Made by a program: the position numbers and the translations under genes | Notes under the pieces: model-generated | Seen by the model: only the letters and a program-made list of their open reading frames with translations | What the model was told of the DNA's origin: nothing | Database searches by the model: none | Assembly (NCBI GenBank): GCA_914767715.1 | Contig: OU612065.1 | Location: forward strand, 29,634,001-29,698,000 | Reading direction: 5' to 3' | Length of the DNA stretch: 64,000 nt | From: Membranipora membranacea | Taxonomy: Eukaryota; Bryozoa; Gymnolaemata; Cheilostomatida; Membraniporidae | Shown: positions 63,723-64,000 of the stretch, piece after piece | Layout: each line of letters starts with the position of its first letter | Numbering within the stretch: the first letter of the stretch is position 1

Positions 63723-64000
63723 GGCCAGACACACCTTAGCCCCTTCTCCAGTACTATCTGTAGAATCTGGACGCCTTTTTGCATTGATGTTAAGATTTTG
63801 TGATATCAAGATGAAGCACCTGACCAACTTCAACTGGCTTCTGTAATCTATTTTCACGTTGATAGTGTTTTAAAACCAAGGAGTAAACATCTGGGCTTTG
63901 ACGGAGAGACAAAAATATACCAGGTAATAAGATTTTAATCCCAGAAAAAAAAATTGAGGCTGGCAACTTTAGTTATGAACTTATGCACATGCAGATAGAT

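Overview
The window is nuclear DNA from an animal, most likely a marine invertebrate bilaterian. The genes have many short exons with GT-AG introns and animal-type orthologues: METTL14, CLINT1/epsinR, a BMP-class TGF-beta ligand, CENP-A, CHCHD1/MRPS37, TXN2, HINT3 and CD2BP2. It also carries U6 snRNA and tRNA-Ser genes and AT-rich non-coding DNA full of small inverted-repeat elements. Nothing in it is prokaryotic. A deuterostome such as a hemichordate or echinoderm would fit, but the sequence alone does not settle the phylum. Exon joins below were chosen by hand from splice sites, reading phase and family similarity.

Layout. 1-14.4 kb is gene-dense: mitochondrial thioredoxin (minus, 1051-3825), an uncharacterised coiled-coil gene (plus, 4422-6757) with two alternative last exons, METTL14 (minus, 7230-12503) and CHCHD1/MRPS37 (plus, 12766-14361). 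The last two are head to head with 262 bp between their start codons. 14.4-20.4 kb is non-coding. A TATA-containing promoter near 20411 then leads into a five-exon BMP/Vg1-like ligand (20527-29723) with a 5 kb first intron. 30-40.6 kb has no protein gene I can support. It holds a perfect 84-bp palindrome with a tRNA-like centre, a foldback element with a 9-bp target-site duplication, two tandemly duplicated U6 genes and a tRNA-Ser(AGA).

41-51 kb is CLINT1 (plus, 13 exons). 51.9-53.5 kb is the centromeric histone CENP-A (minus, 4 exons). 56.3-62.4 kb is CD2BP2 (plus, 7 exons), with an intronless HINT3 gene inside its first intron on the same strand. The right edge carries the 3' part of an unrecognised minus-strand gene.

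The genes do not form a pathway; they are mostly housekeeping genes (mRNA methylation, splicing, mitochondrial ribosome, vesicle traffic, centromere) plus one developmental signal. The repeat content is the most unusual part. Several unrelated families of palindromic, MITE-like elements recur within 64 kb, including three copies of a roughly 510-bp element with TAGACAG ends.
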